Assembly (NCBI RefSeq): GCF_004118155.1
Contig: NZ_SAIQ01000003.1
Coordinates: 248,001 to 312,000, forward strand
Length of the DNA: 64,000 bases
Reading direction: 5' to 3'
DNA from: Edaphocola flava
GTDB taxonomy: Bacteria; Bacteroidota; Bacteroidia; Chitinophagales; Chitinophagaceae
Part shown: positions 7,841-16,047 of the stretch, one piece after another
Numbering within the stretch: the first letter of the stretch is position 1
Layout of the letters: each line of letters opens with the position of its first letter
Program-made: the position numbers and the translations under genes
The notes under the pieces: generated by a model
Told to the model about the DNA's origin: nothing
What the model saw: the letters and a program-made list of their open reading frames with translations, nothing else
Database searches by the model: none

Positions 7841-8037
7841 TCGTTGAGCAGTGAACGCCTCACACGCTAAGCTCAGACGATCAATGCACGCAACGATACA
7901 AAATGGCGGTGCCCGCAATCGCCTTGATGAAAACAAAGGCACTTTTGGTCCTTTTGTTGCCGGACAAAAGGACGAAGAAAATAGTTACCTACATGCGGAT
8001 TTCAGTTTGAATTTTATATGCGTCCTTACTGTCTAAA

Positions 8038-8099
8038 AAAAAGATCGCCAGAGTGAACACTCCGGCGATTACTACTCCTCTCTATATTATAATACCCTC
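8038..8099 (-). pseudogene. Remnant of an sRNA unit (terminator end only), unit 4
   Basis: Only the 3' end of a unit is present: a terminator hairpin (ATCGCC...GGCGAT, about 8049-8074, then a run of eight T on the minus strand) and the preceding ACTCCTCT block (minus AGAGGAGT). The promoter and body are missing. The hairpin again pairs better on the minus strand, with a G-U wobble. It may act as a back-up terminator for unit 5. Confidence 0.6.
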
Positions 8100-8103
8100 T
8101 TAT

Positions 8104-8282
8104 TAAAAAATATACGTCGAAGTAGAAACTTCGACGCCCTTGCATTTACTCCTCTATATATTATGGATTACCCATAAAAGCTTTTGCTACAAATCATACA
8201 GCTCCGCGCGATCTGTAAAGAAGAATTGTTTTACTTCATACTTCAATTAACTTAAATCTGTAAAGTTTATTAACTGCTTACA
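8104..8282 (-). ncRNA. Candidate small RNA, unit 5
   Basis: The predicted transcript is about 179 nt, from about 8282 to the T6 run below the perfect terminator stem CGTCGAAGT/ACTTCGACG (8115-8123, 8128-8136). CTTTACAGAT occurs twice, the hairpin is TATGG/CCATA, and AGAGGAGTAAATG precedes the terminator. The stem differs from unit 3 by a compensated G-C to A-U change. Confidence 0.75.
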
Positions 8283-8292
8283 TAATAGTATA

Positions 8293-8397
8293 TACCAAAG
8301 CTGTGCCAAACTCTAACCTAATTGACAATCAACAATTTGAATTTTTATTATTTAATAATATGTTCCATATTCCGGAATATACTTCTCTGTACAGGAA
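8293..8397 (-). promoter_or_regulatory. Sigma-54-type promoter and enhancer boxes of unit 5
   Basis: The element TGGCACAGCTTTGGTA is at 8308-8293. The boxes TTCCATATTCCGGAA (8363-8377) and TTCTCTGTACAGGAA (8383-8397) are 5 bp apart and 55 bp from the -24. Box 1 here is close to a perfect palindrome (TTCC-N7-GGAA). Confidence 0.72.
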
Positions 8398-8430
8398 AAG
8401 GCATAAACCATTGTGTGCAGCATAACGCAT

Positions 8431-8625
8431 AAAAAAAGCGTCAAAGTTTCTACTTTGACGCTTGCATTTACTCCTCTATGTGTTATGGTTTACCATAAAA
8501 TTTCTTTAGATACAGATCACACAGCTCCGTTTTGATCCGCAAAGAAGAATAATAAAAAAATTGCTTCATACTTCAATAAATCATACAACCCACATTCAAA
8601 ATCTGTAATTTGATGTCTTTGCTCA
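8431..8625 (-). ncRNA. Candidate small RNA, unit 6
   Basis: The most divergent unit, about 195 nt from about 8625 to the T7 run after stem 8438-8447/8452-8461. The hairpin has changed on both sides to TATGGT/ACCATA, a compensatory change relative to units 2 and 3. The two CTTTACAGAT copies are degenerate (ATTACAGAT and CTTTGCGGAT). AGAGGAGTAAATG is kept. It lies directly upstream of the sigma-54 activator gene but points away from it. Confidence 0.72.
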
Positions 8626-8635
8626 ATAAAATATA

Positions 8636-8740
8636 TGCCAATTCCGTGCCAAACTTTATAATAATTGATAATCAGTATATTAATAATTAAAATTATTCAA
8701 ATCCATTCCATTTTTTGGAAAATTTTTCTATATTCTGGAA
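8636..8740 (-). promoter_or_regulatory. Sigma-54-type promoter and enhancer boxes of unit 6
   Basis: The element TGGCACGGAATTGGCA (8651-8636) has -24 GG and -12 GC separated by 10 bp. The boxes TTCCATTTTTTGGAA (8706-8720) and TTCTATATTCTGGAA (8726-8740) are 5 bp apart and 55 bp from the -24. The boxes end 58 bp before the activator start codon, so they could also serve in autoregulation of that gene. Confidence 0.78.
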
Positions 8741-8798
8741 AAAAATCGTTAATATAAAGTATATACACTACTTTTATATATAGATAGATGAATCAAAA

Positions 8799-10157
8799 AT
8801 GAGTAAAGGAAAATTTAAGATTTTTATAGTGGATGATGACCCTTGGTACGGGGAGATGCTGGAGTATTATTTATCCATGAATCCTGAGTATGAATTGTGT
8901 CGTTATACCACTGCTAAAGAGTGCCTTGCCAACCTGCACCAGAAGCCGGGATTAATTACCCTGGACTATGGCTTGCCAGATGGCAACGGAACTACAGTAC
9001 TGAAAAAAATATTGCAGACTGATGATACTATTCCCGTCGTCATCATCAGTGCACAGGAAGACATCAGTACTGCCATCGGCCTGCTCAGGGCCGGTGCCAG
9101 AGACTATATACCTAAAGACGAACATACCAAAGATCTGCTCTGGAATGCGGTGATCCGCATACGTGAGCATCAGGAATTAAAAGAAGAGGTAGATCACCTG
9201 AAACAGGAGCTGGGACAGCGTTTCAGCCCGGACAAAATGATCAAAGGAAATAGTTCGGCCATGCAAAAAGTGTTCCAGATGATGGAAAAAGCAAGGCATA
9301 CCAATATCAATGTATCTATCTCCGGTGAGACCGGTACCGGTAAGGAAGTAGTGGCCAAAGCCATACACTACAACTCTAACCGGAACGCTAAATCTTTTGT
9401 GGCCGTGAATATGGCTGCAATACCTAAAGAGCTGATCGAAAGCGAACTCTTCGGACATGAAAAAGGATCCTTTACCGGTGCCGTTGCCCGTAAGATCGGC
9501 CGCTTTGAACAAGCGCACCAGGGTACCCTTTTCCTGGATGAAATTGCGGAACTGGACCTCAGCCTGCAAGCGAAACTGCTGCGGGTAATACAGGAACGGG
9601 AACTGGTACGTGTAGGCGGCAATGAGCGCATCAAACTGGATGTAAGGATCATTACCGCAACGCACAGAGACCTGGCCCAGGCAGTACAGGAAGATACTTT
9701 CAGAGAGGATCTGTACTACCGACTCATCGGCCTGCCGCTTACCCTGCCTCCATTGAGGGACCGGGAGAGTGATATCATTCTCTTAGCCAAGTCTTTCCTG
9801 GAAGAGTTTTGTAAAGCCAACAAACTACCTGCATTAACGATTAATACCGCTGCGAAGAACAAGCTCATGAGTTATCCTTATCCCGGTAATGTACGTGAGC
9901 TGAAAGCTATAATAGAGCTTGCTGCGGTCATGTCATCCGATGGGGAAATACGGGAAGAAGATATTACCTTTACGCCTGTTGGCACCTCTAAGAGAGGCCT
10001 GATCTATGAGGAGAAGACTTTGCAGGAATATACGATTGATATTATTTCGGCCTATCTGCGCAAGTACGATAATAATGTGGTACGGGTTGCAGATAAACTG
10101 GATATTGGCAAATCTACTATCTACAAATTGATCAAGGACAAAGCCATCGTTATTTAA
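8799..10157 (+). CDS. Sigma-54-dependent response regulator (NtrC family)
   Basis: This 452-residue enhancer-binding protein has three domains. The receiver (1-120) has the acidic pocket DDD 12-14, phospho-acceptor Asp56 (LDYGLPDG), Ser84 and Lys106. The AAA+ domain (about 148-385) has Walker A GETGTGKE (176-183), the sigma-54 contact loop as GSFTGA (223-228, with S for the commoner A), Walker B GTLFLDEI (242-249) and GNVRELK. The C-terminal Fis-type helix-turn-helix (about 410-450) reads NNVVRVADKLDIGKSTIYKL. It is first in an operon with a FIST protein and a hybrid kinase, and is immediately preceded by the array of paired boxes and -24/-12 promoters, which are its most likely targets. Phosphorylated dimers would assemble on the boxes and open the sRNA promoters. 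Confidence 0.93.
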   Translation: MSKGKFKIFIVDDDPWYGEMLEYYLSMNPEYELCRYTTAKECLANLHQKPGLITLDYGLPDGNGTTVLKKILQTDDTIPVVIISAQEDISTAIGLLRAGARDYIPKDEHTKDLLWNAVIRIREHQELKEEVDHLKQELGQRFSPDKMIKGNSSAMQKVFQMMEKARHTNINVSISGETGTGKEVVAKAIHYNSNRNAKSFVAVNMAAIPKELIESELFGHEKGSFTGAVARKIGRFEQAHQGTLFLDEIAELDLSLQAKLLRVIQERELVRVGGNERIKLDVRIITATHRDLAQAVQEDTFREDLYYRLIGLPLTLPPLRDRESDIILLAKSFLEEFCKANKLPALTINTAAKNKLMSYPYPGNVRELKAIIELAAVMSSDGEIREEDITFTPVGTSKRGLIYEEKTLQEYTIDIISAYLRKYDNNVVRVADKLDIGKSTIYKLIKDKAIVI

Positions 10158-10183
10158 TAAACGTTGTTAATACTTATACCTCA

Positions 10184-11323
10184 ATGATCGTAGAACGCTA
10201 CTTATATCATTCCGGAAAGTGGGCCGGTAAAGATAATCAGGCTTTGGACCCCGATTCTGTACAACTTATCCTGGCATTCAGTGCCAAAGAGCACTTACTT
10301 AAGGATGACTGTTACGGGGATCTGCGGAAAATGTTTCCGAATGCAGAAATTGTACTCTGCTCTACTGCCGGTGAGATATTCGATACTGAGGTGTATGATA
10401 ACAGCATTGCTGTAGTAGCGATACGGTTCTCAACCACATTGATCAAAACAAGATCAATTACCATTACCGAGGGAGAAAGTAGTTATGATGCTGGTCTGCG
10501 TCTGCTGGAATCCTTTCCCAAAGAGGATCTTACAGCCTTTTTAGTATTATCTGACGGAAGCAAAGTAAACGGTAGCGAACTGACCAAAGCCCTGAATCAT
10601 ATTGCCACTAAGAATGTATCTGTTACCGGCGGACTGGCCGGCGACGGCAATCGCTTCAAGGATACATTGGTTGGATTGAATGAACAACCGAGAGAAGGTG
10701 TGATCGCCGGTATCGGCTTTTACGGCCCTGACCTTAAAGTGTCACACGGCTTTGGAGGCGGGTTTGAGACTTTTGGTCTGGAGAAGAAAGTAACCGGATC
10801 AAAAGCGAATATCCTGTATGAAATCGACGGAAAAAATGCATTGGAATTATATAAAAAATATTTAGGACCCGAGGCGGAACTCTTACCGGGTGCAGCTTTA
10901 CTCTTTCCGCTTTCGGTAACCTTACCGGAGACAGGAGAGCAGGTGGTGCGTACCATTTTATCTATAGACCAGGAAGAAGGATCTATGACCTTTGCCGGAG
11001 ATATACCCCTAGGTGCCAATGTCCGCTTTATGCGGGCCAACTTTGATAAGATCATTTTCTCCGCCGGGTCGGCCGCCAGACAAGCACTGGCAATGCATAA
11101 AGAAGTACCGCAACTGGCTTTACTGATCAGTTGCGTAGGACGAAAACTGATCCTGAAAGACCGTACTGAAGAAGGTCCGGAAGCCATCAATGATGTTTTC
11201 GGAGGTAAAACACCCATCATAGGTTTTTACTCTTACGGGGAGATCGCTCCCCTGCTCCAGCATGGCCCCTGCAGCCTGCACAATCAAACAATGACTATAA
11301 CAACCTTTTATGAAGCTGAATAA
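10184..11323 (+). CDS. FIST-domain sensor protein
   Basis: This 379-residue soluble protein consists of FIST_N (about 25-220, with LVLSDGSKVNGSEL, VTGGLAGDGNRF and VIAGIGFYGPDLKVSHG) followed by FIST_C (about 225-370, ending in GFYSYGEIAPL). FIST proteins are signal-input modules, and those of the NosP type bind haem and sense nitric oxide beside a histidine kinase. Whether this one binds haem cannot be read from the sequence. It begins 26 bases after the activator gene and overlaps the kinase gene by 14 bases, so the three proteins should be made together; I infer it feeds the kinase. Confidence 0.88.
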   Translation: MIVERYLYHSGKWAGKDNQALDPDSVQLILAFSAKEHLLKDDCYGDLRKMFPNAEIVLCSTAGEIFDTEVYDNSIAVVAIRFSTTLIKTRSITITEGESSYDAGLRLLESFPKEDLTAFLVLSDGSKVNGSELTKALNHIATKNVSVTGGLAGDGNRFKDTLVGLNEQPREGVIAGIGFYGPDLKVSHGFGGGFETFGLEKKVTGSKANILYEIDGKNALELYKKYLGPEAELLPGAALLFPLSVTLPETGEQVVRTILSIDQEEGSMTFAGDIPLGANVRFMRANFDKIIFSAGSAARQALAMHKEVPQLALLISCVGRKLILKDRTEEGPEAINDVFGGKTPIIGFYSYGEIAPLLQHGPCSLHNQTMTITTFYEAE

Positions 11324-14300
11324 ATTACTGCAAAGGCAATTGAATAAATACCTGCCGGAGTCCTGTAAGGACAACGAGGAGTTGCAGGCCTTTATTCAGG
11401 CAGTACATAATTCTTACGAATCTTTTGAACGGGATCTGCAACTTTCCGAAAGGGCATTCCGTATTACAGAAGAAGAATACCTGAATGTCAATGATCAGCT
11501 GAAACATGAACTTGCAGTAAAGAATGACTCTATACAGCAGTTGCGCTCAGCTCTGGTTTCGCTTAAAGGAGATCAGCCTATGTCTGAAGAGGTCACCTCA
11601 GAAGTATCTGATCTGGCCAACTTCCTGACCGAAGAGATCAACCGCCGTGTAGAGACGGAGAAACAACTGGAGCTACAACGCGCATTTTATGAGCGCATCC
11701 TGAACCAGATACCTGCAGACATTGCTATCATTGATGCAGACCACCGTTACCTGTTTATCAACCCAAGTGCGATCAAGAATGAAGAAATCCGTAAATGGAT
11801 TATCGGTAAGACCGAGATAGAATATGCCGAATACCGCGGCCGACCTGTAGAGTATGTTGCAGAACGTATGCAGCGCTTTAATGAAACCATAAAAGGTGGC
11901 GTGCGCAGAGAATGGGAAGAGGTGATCACCCGCCCCGATGGCGAAGTAGAATACCACCTGCGTATACTGCATCCGATCTATAAACAGGATGGATCTCTGG
12001 ACATTATGGTCGTGTACGGCTTCAACCTGACAGAGCGTAAGAAAATAGAAGAAAAAGTAAAACAAAGTGAAGCCAAGTATAAAAGTATATTCAATAACAG
12101 CCAGGCGCTGATCTGTACACATGACCTGGAGGGCAAACTCATAGATGTTAACCCTACAGCCATGTCCGTATTCGGATACAGTAAGGCAGAGCTGATCGGT
12201 AGAAATATAAGTTTATTACTCCCGCACAACAAAAGAGCTGCATTTAATAACCTCTACTTATCCAAAATATTAGCCGAAGGTCGTGCCGAAGGCATTATGA
12301 CGGCTTATAAAAAGGACCATAAACTCATTCACCTCTTATACCAGAACTATATGGTGAATGAGGATGGCATGCAACCTTACATCATTGGTTTTGCGCAGGA
12401 TATTACACAGAGGATACAGGCTGAGAAAGGATTACGGGAGAGTGAAGAAAAGTATCGTAATATTATTGCCAATATGAATCTTGGCCTGGTTGAAGTAGAC
12501 CGGGACGAGAAAGTGAAGTTTGTAAATAACTCCTTCTCCGAAATGAGTGGCTACCCGCCGGAAGAACTGATTGGTGAAAATGTGGGTGCACTGCTGATGA
12601 GAGGCGTAGATAATATTCAGGCACAGGAGATCATGGAACGCAGAAGCAAAGGTATATCCGATGCTTATGAACTGCGGGTAGTGAACAAAAACGGCCAGCG
12701 CAAATGGTGGCTGATCAGCGGTGCACCAGTCATTAATAGTGAGGGTGAGTTTAAAGGATCAATAGGTATACACCTCGATATTACCCCGCAAAAACAGCTG
12801 GAAGCAGAGCTGCGCAAGGCCAAAGCTGCGGCAGAGCAATCCTCTTATGCCAAAGAGGTATTCCTCGCCAATATCAGTCATGAGATCAGGACACCAATGA
12901 ATGCAATCCTGGGTATCAGCCGGCTGTTACAGAAAACACATTTAGATAAACAGCAGAAACTGTTCCTGGATACGATCAGTTCTGCTTCCAATAACCTCCT
13001 CGTAATCATTAACGACCTGCTGGATCTGTCTAAGATCGAGTCAGGTAAGATCATCCTCGAGCATATCACGTTTGACCTGCACCAGGTCGTACAGAACGTT
13101 GCCCATATACTGGAATATAAAGCCAGTGAGAAAGGGATACAGCTGCATATCGACTGGGAACCGGGTATCCACAGGGCCGTTTGGGGCGATCCGTTCCGGA
13201 TCAACCAGGTGCTGATCAATCTTGTGGGTAATGCCATCAAGTTTACCGAAAAAGGTACAGTACACATCATCTGCGCACTGGAACCGGTAACGGAGCATGA
13301 CCAGCAATGTGTATCATTCAAGATCAAGGATACCGGTATTGGTATGAATGAAGAGTTTAAAGAGCATCTTTTCGAAAAATTCACACAGGAAGATGAAAGT
13401 GTAACCCGCAGATTCGGTGGTACCGGACTGGGTATGAATATAACGAAACAGCTGGTCGAATTAATGGGCGGAACGATTGAAGTAGAGTCTGCCAAAGGCG
13501 TGGGTACTACCATCTCTTTCTCCCTGTTGTTTGACTATGGCACACTGGATCCTGTACTGGCTGCCCGTAACTCTACGGTTGACGAAAGTGCGCTGCAGGG
13601 CTGCAGGGTATTGCTGGTAGAGGATAATGAAATGAACCGCCTGTTGGCCAAAACCATTATGAACCAGCGCGGCGCAGTAGTTGAAGAAGCAGAAAACGGG
13701 CGTATCGCTGTGGAGATGCTGCAAAAGGATGCGGCGTATGATGTCATACTGATGGATGTGCAGATGCCTCTGATGGATGGTGTACAGGCTACAAGATACA
13801 TACGTCACCAGTTGCAGCTGGAGATTCCGATTATTGCACTTACTGCAAGTGCTTATAACAGCGAGCGCAGTAAATGTCTGGAAGCAGGAATGAACGATTA
13901 CCTGGCCAAGCCTTTTGATGAGGAGGATCTGGTAAAGATCATATTTGCCTGGGTCAATCACGGGGAGCGTAAAAATTTTGTACAGAAAACGAGTATCGAG
14001 CCGGAAGCAGATGCCCTTTACGACCTGGGTAAGCTGCGGGATATGGCAGATGGTGATGAAGTATTCCTGGAGCGTATGGTAAACCTCTTTATCAAGATCG
14101 TACCGGAATCGCTGGTGCAATTACAAGAGGCATATGCACAACAAAACTTTACACAACTAGGCGCAGTGGCCCATAAATTAAAACCTTCTATACTGAATAT
14201 GGGTATCAGTACCCTCAGGAGAGATGTACTGCTGCTGGAAAATCGTGCAGAGACCGAAATGGCCGATGCCGTGGTGGAAGAGGCTTTGCAGCACATTACC

Positions 14301-14348
14301 GAAGTACTGACCACTGTTGTGGAAGCACTGAAAGTAACCCGCCAGTAA
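11310..14348 (+). CDS. Hybrid histidine kinase with three PAS domains, receiver and HPt
   Basis: This 1012-residue cytoplasmic kinase has no transmembrane segment. Order: N-terminal coiled coil (about 1-130), PAS 1 (about 130-245), PAS 2 (about 250-375), PAS 3 (about 378-500), HisKA with His524 (NISHEIRTPMN), HATPase (NLVGNAIKFTEKG, DTGIGM, GTGLGM), receiver with Asp816 (LMDVQMP) and a C-terminal HPt domain with His955 (AHKLKPS). This is a complete His-Asp-His relay that needs an external receiver, which the adjacent NtrC-type regulator supplies. With no membrane domain, the input is intracellular through PAS domains and the FIST partner. It overlaps the FIST gene, as expected for a stoichiometric sensor pair. 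Confidence 0.93.
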   Translation: MKLNKLLQRQLNKYLPESCKDNEELQAFIQAVHNSYESFERDLQLSERAFRITEEEYLNVNDQLKHELAVKNDSIQQLRSALVSLKGDQPMSEEVTSEVSDLANFLTEEINRRVETEKQLELQRAFYERILNQIPADIAIIDADHRYLFINPSAIKNEEIRKWIIGKTEIEYAEYRGRPVEYVAERMQRFNETIKGGVRREWEEVITRPDGEVEYHLRILHPIYKQDGSLDIMVVYGFNLTERKKIEEKVKQSEAKYKSIFNNSQALICTHDLEGKLIDVNPTAMSVFGYSKAELIGRNISLLLPHNKRAAFNNLYLSKILAEGRAEGIMTAYKKDHKLIHLLYQNYMVNEDGMQPYIIGFAQDITQRIQAEKGLRESEEKYRNIIANMNLGLVEVDRDEKVKFVNNSFSEMSGYPPEELIGENVGALLMRGVDNIQAQEIMERRSKGISDAYELRVVNKNGQRKWWLISGAPVINSEGEFKGSIGIHLDITPQKQLEAELRKAKAAAEQSSYAKEVFLANISHEIRTPMNAILGISRLLQKTHLDKQQKLFLDTISSASNNLLVIINDLLDLSKIESGKIILEHITFDLHQVVQNVAHILEYKASEKGIQLHIDWEPGIHRAVWGDPFRINQVLINLVGNAIKFTEKGTVHIICALEPVTEHDQQCVSFKIKDTGIGMNEEFKEHLFEKFTQEDESVTRRFGGTGLGMNITKQLVELMGGTIEVESAKGVGTTISFSLLFDYGTLDPVLAARNSTVDESALQGCRVLLVEDNEMNRLLAKTIMNQRGAVVEEAENGRIAVEMLQKDAAYDVILMDVQMPLMDGVQATRYIRHQLQLEIPIIALTASAYNSERSKCLEAGMNDYLAKPFDEEDLVKIIFAWVNHGERKNFVQKTSIEPEADALYDLGKLRDMADGDEVFLERMVNLFIKIVPESLVQLQEAYAQQNFTQLGAVAHKLKPSILNMGISTLRRDVLLLENRAETEMADAVVEEALQHITEVLTTVVEALKVTRQ

Positions 14349-14364
14349 GACTTACCTTTTACGC

Positions 14365-14407
14365 AATATGCACCACAAATGTCCTTATGATTTTGGTGGT
14401 GCATATT
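14365..14407 (+). terminator. Hairpin after the kinase operon
   Basis: The 12-bp arms AATATGCACCAC and GTGGTGCATATT enclose a 19-nt partly paired loop, placed 17 bases after the kinase stop. There is no strong T-run, so it may stabilise the 3' end rather than terminate by itself. Confidence 0.5.
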
Positions 14408-14490
14408 CGTTTATTGACGAATATTTAAACAAGGTATTTGAATAATTACTGTTATATTTGCCCACTGTAAATCATTGCATTTTATATCTT

Positions 14491-16023
14491 ATGAATACTA
14501 AAAAAATACTGGCTGCTTTAGGCATTGACAAAGTTAATGAAGGTACTTCAACCGGAAGTAAATGGCTGAAAAGCACAGGCGCCAACCTGGACTCTTTTTC
14601 TCCTGTAGATGGCAAACTGATTGCCTCTGTAAAGCAGACATCTGCTAAAGATTATGAGAAAGTAGTAGCCAAAGCGCAAGATGCATTCCAGGAATGGAGA
14701 ATGATCCCTGCTCCGAAACGCGGCGAGATCGTTCGTCAGTTTGGAGATGCACTGCGTAAACAAAAAGACAATTTAGGAGCCCTGGTTTCTTACGAAATGG
14801 GTAAAAGCCTGCAGGAAGGCCTGGGTGAAGTACAGGAAATGATTGACATCTGTGACTTCGCTGTAGGATTATCCCGTCAGTTATATGGTATGACTACACA
14901 CAGTGAGCGTCCGGGCCACAGAATGTATGAGCAATGGCATCCGCTGGGTATCTGCGGCATCATCTCTGCATTCAACTTCCCTGTTGCGGTATGGAGCTGG
15001 AATACAGCCCTGGCATGGGTTTGTGGTGATGTGTGTATCTGGAAACCTTCAGAAAAAACACCTTTAACTGCTGTAGCCTGTCAGAAAATTATTGCACAGG
15101 TATTCAAAGCAAACGGTGTACCGGAAGGTGTGAGCGGACTGGTAATCGGTGGCCGTGAGATCGGTGAACTGATGAGCCATGATGAGCGTGTGCCTATCGT
15201 TTCTGCTACAGGTTCTACCCGCATGGGTAAAGAAGTGGCTAAAGCAGTAGCAGGTCGCCTGGGTCGTTCTTTACTGGAACTGGGTGGTAACAATGCCATC
15301 ATAGTTACAGAAAATGCGGATCTGGAAATGACCCTGATCGGTGCCATCTTCGGTGCTGTAGGTACTGCAGGACAGAGATGTACAACTACCAGAAGACTGA
15401 TCATCCACGAAAGCAAATACGAAGAACTGAAAAAGAAAATTGTAAATGCGTACAAGCAACTGAAAATCGGCGATCCGCTGGATACTAAAAACCACGTAGG
15501 ACCACTGATCGATAAAGATGCTGTGGCTCTGTATGAAGCAGCGATCAAAGCGGCTGAACTGGAAGGCGGTAAGATTGTAGTGAAAGGTGGTGTACTCTCC
15601 GGTAAAGGTTACGAAAGCGGTTGTTATGTAAAACCTTGTGTGATCGAGGCAGAGCATAACTTCGAAGTAGTGCATACCGAGACCTTTGCACCTATCCTGT
15701 ATCTAATCAAGTACAGCACACTGGACGAGGCTATTGCTATCCAGAATGAAGTGCCTCAGGGCCTATCTTCTGCCATCATGACTACAAACCTGCGCGAGGC
15801 AGAATTGTTCCTGAGTGTAGCAGGTAGCGACTGTGGTATTGCCAACGTAAATATCGGTACCAGCGGTGCTGAGATCGGTGGTGCATTCGGCGGTGAAAAA
15901 GAAACCGGTGGTGGCCGCGAGAGTGGTTCTGATGCCTGGAAAGCGTATATGCGTCGTCAGACCAATACGATCAATTACAGCACCAGCCTGCCATTAGCAC
16001 AGGGTATTAAATTTGATCTGTAA
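14491..16023 (+). CDS. ALDH7-family aldehyde dehydrogenase (aminoadipate-semialdehyde type)
   Basis: The ATG at 14491 is preceded by a minus-7 box TATATTTG at 14452-14459. The 510-residue product fits the ALDH7/antiquitin group: SERPGHRMYEQWHPLG, FNFPVAVWSWN, the cofactor motif GSTRMGKEV, catalytic glutamate LELGGNN and catalytic cysteine GTAGQRCTT. Members oxidise alpha-aminoadipate semialdehyde/piperideine-6-carboxylate in lysine breakdown, and some detoxify lipid aldehydes. The following membrane-protein gene starts 24 bases downstream and is probably co-transcribed. Confidence 0.9.
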   Translation: MNTKKILAALGIDKVNEGTSTGSKWLKSTGANLDSFSPVDGKLIASVKQTSAKDYEKVVAKAQDAFQEWRMIPAPKRGEIVRQFGDALRKQKDNLGALVSYEMGKSLQEGLGEVQEMIDICDFAVGLSRQLYGMTTHSERPGHRMYEQWHPLGICGIISAFNFPVAVWSWNTALAWVCGDVCIWKPSEKTPLTAVACQKIIAQVFKANGVPEGVSGLVIGGREIGELMSHDERVPIVSATGSTRMGKEVAKAVAGRLGRSLLELGGNNAIIVTENADLEMTLIGAIFGAVGTAGQRCTTTRRLIIHESKYEELKKKIVNAYKQLKIGDPLDTKNHVGPLIDKDAVALYEAAIKAAELEGGKIVVKGGVLSGKGYESGCYVKPCVIEAEHNFEVVHTETFAPILYLIKYSTLDEAIAIQNEVPQGLSSAIMTTNLREAELFLSVAGSDCGIANVNIGTSGAEIGGAFGGEKETGGGRESGSDAWKAYMRRQTNTINYSTSLPLAQGIKFDL

Positions 16024-16047
16024 TATTAAAATTATATATTGCATCCC

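Larger units (their letters stand above)
6502..8740 (-). repeat. Tandem array of about 320-380 bp units: sigma-54-type small-RNA genes
   Basis: Five intact units and one 3' remnant are repeated head-to-tail, all in minus orientation. The terminator hairpins start at 6511, 6849, 7228, 8045 (remnant), 8115 and 8438. Each intact unit has paired TTC-N9-GAA boxes, a TGGCAC-type -24/-12 promoter, two copies of CTTTACAGAT or a close variant, an ATGG...CCAT hairpin, an AGAGGAG-TAAATG block and a terminator. A dispersed repeat interrupts the array at about 7560-8035. There is no consistent protein-coding frame. See the individual entries. Confidence 0.85.

Noticed and set aside
7594-7863. Open frames of 68-86 codons within the dispersed repeat
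   Set aside because: They follow the repeat's hairpins, have no motif, and the inverted copy at 5305-5545 does not preserve the frame.
6701-8651. Reading the TGGCAC elements as ordinary sigma-70-type promoters
   Set aside because: The TAnnTTTG minus-7 element found elsewhere in the window is absent at these sites, whereas -24/-12 features and enhancer-like boxes are present. The GT for GC at -12 in units 1, 2 and 5 remains a weakness.
6502-8740. CRISPR-like regular repeats
   Set aside because: Units are 320-380 bp, diverged, and contain promoter-terminator structure; there are no short identical repeats with unique spacers and no cas genes.
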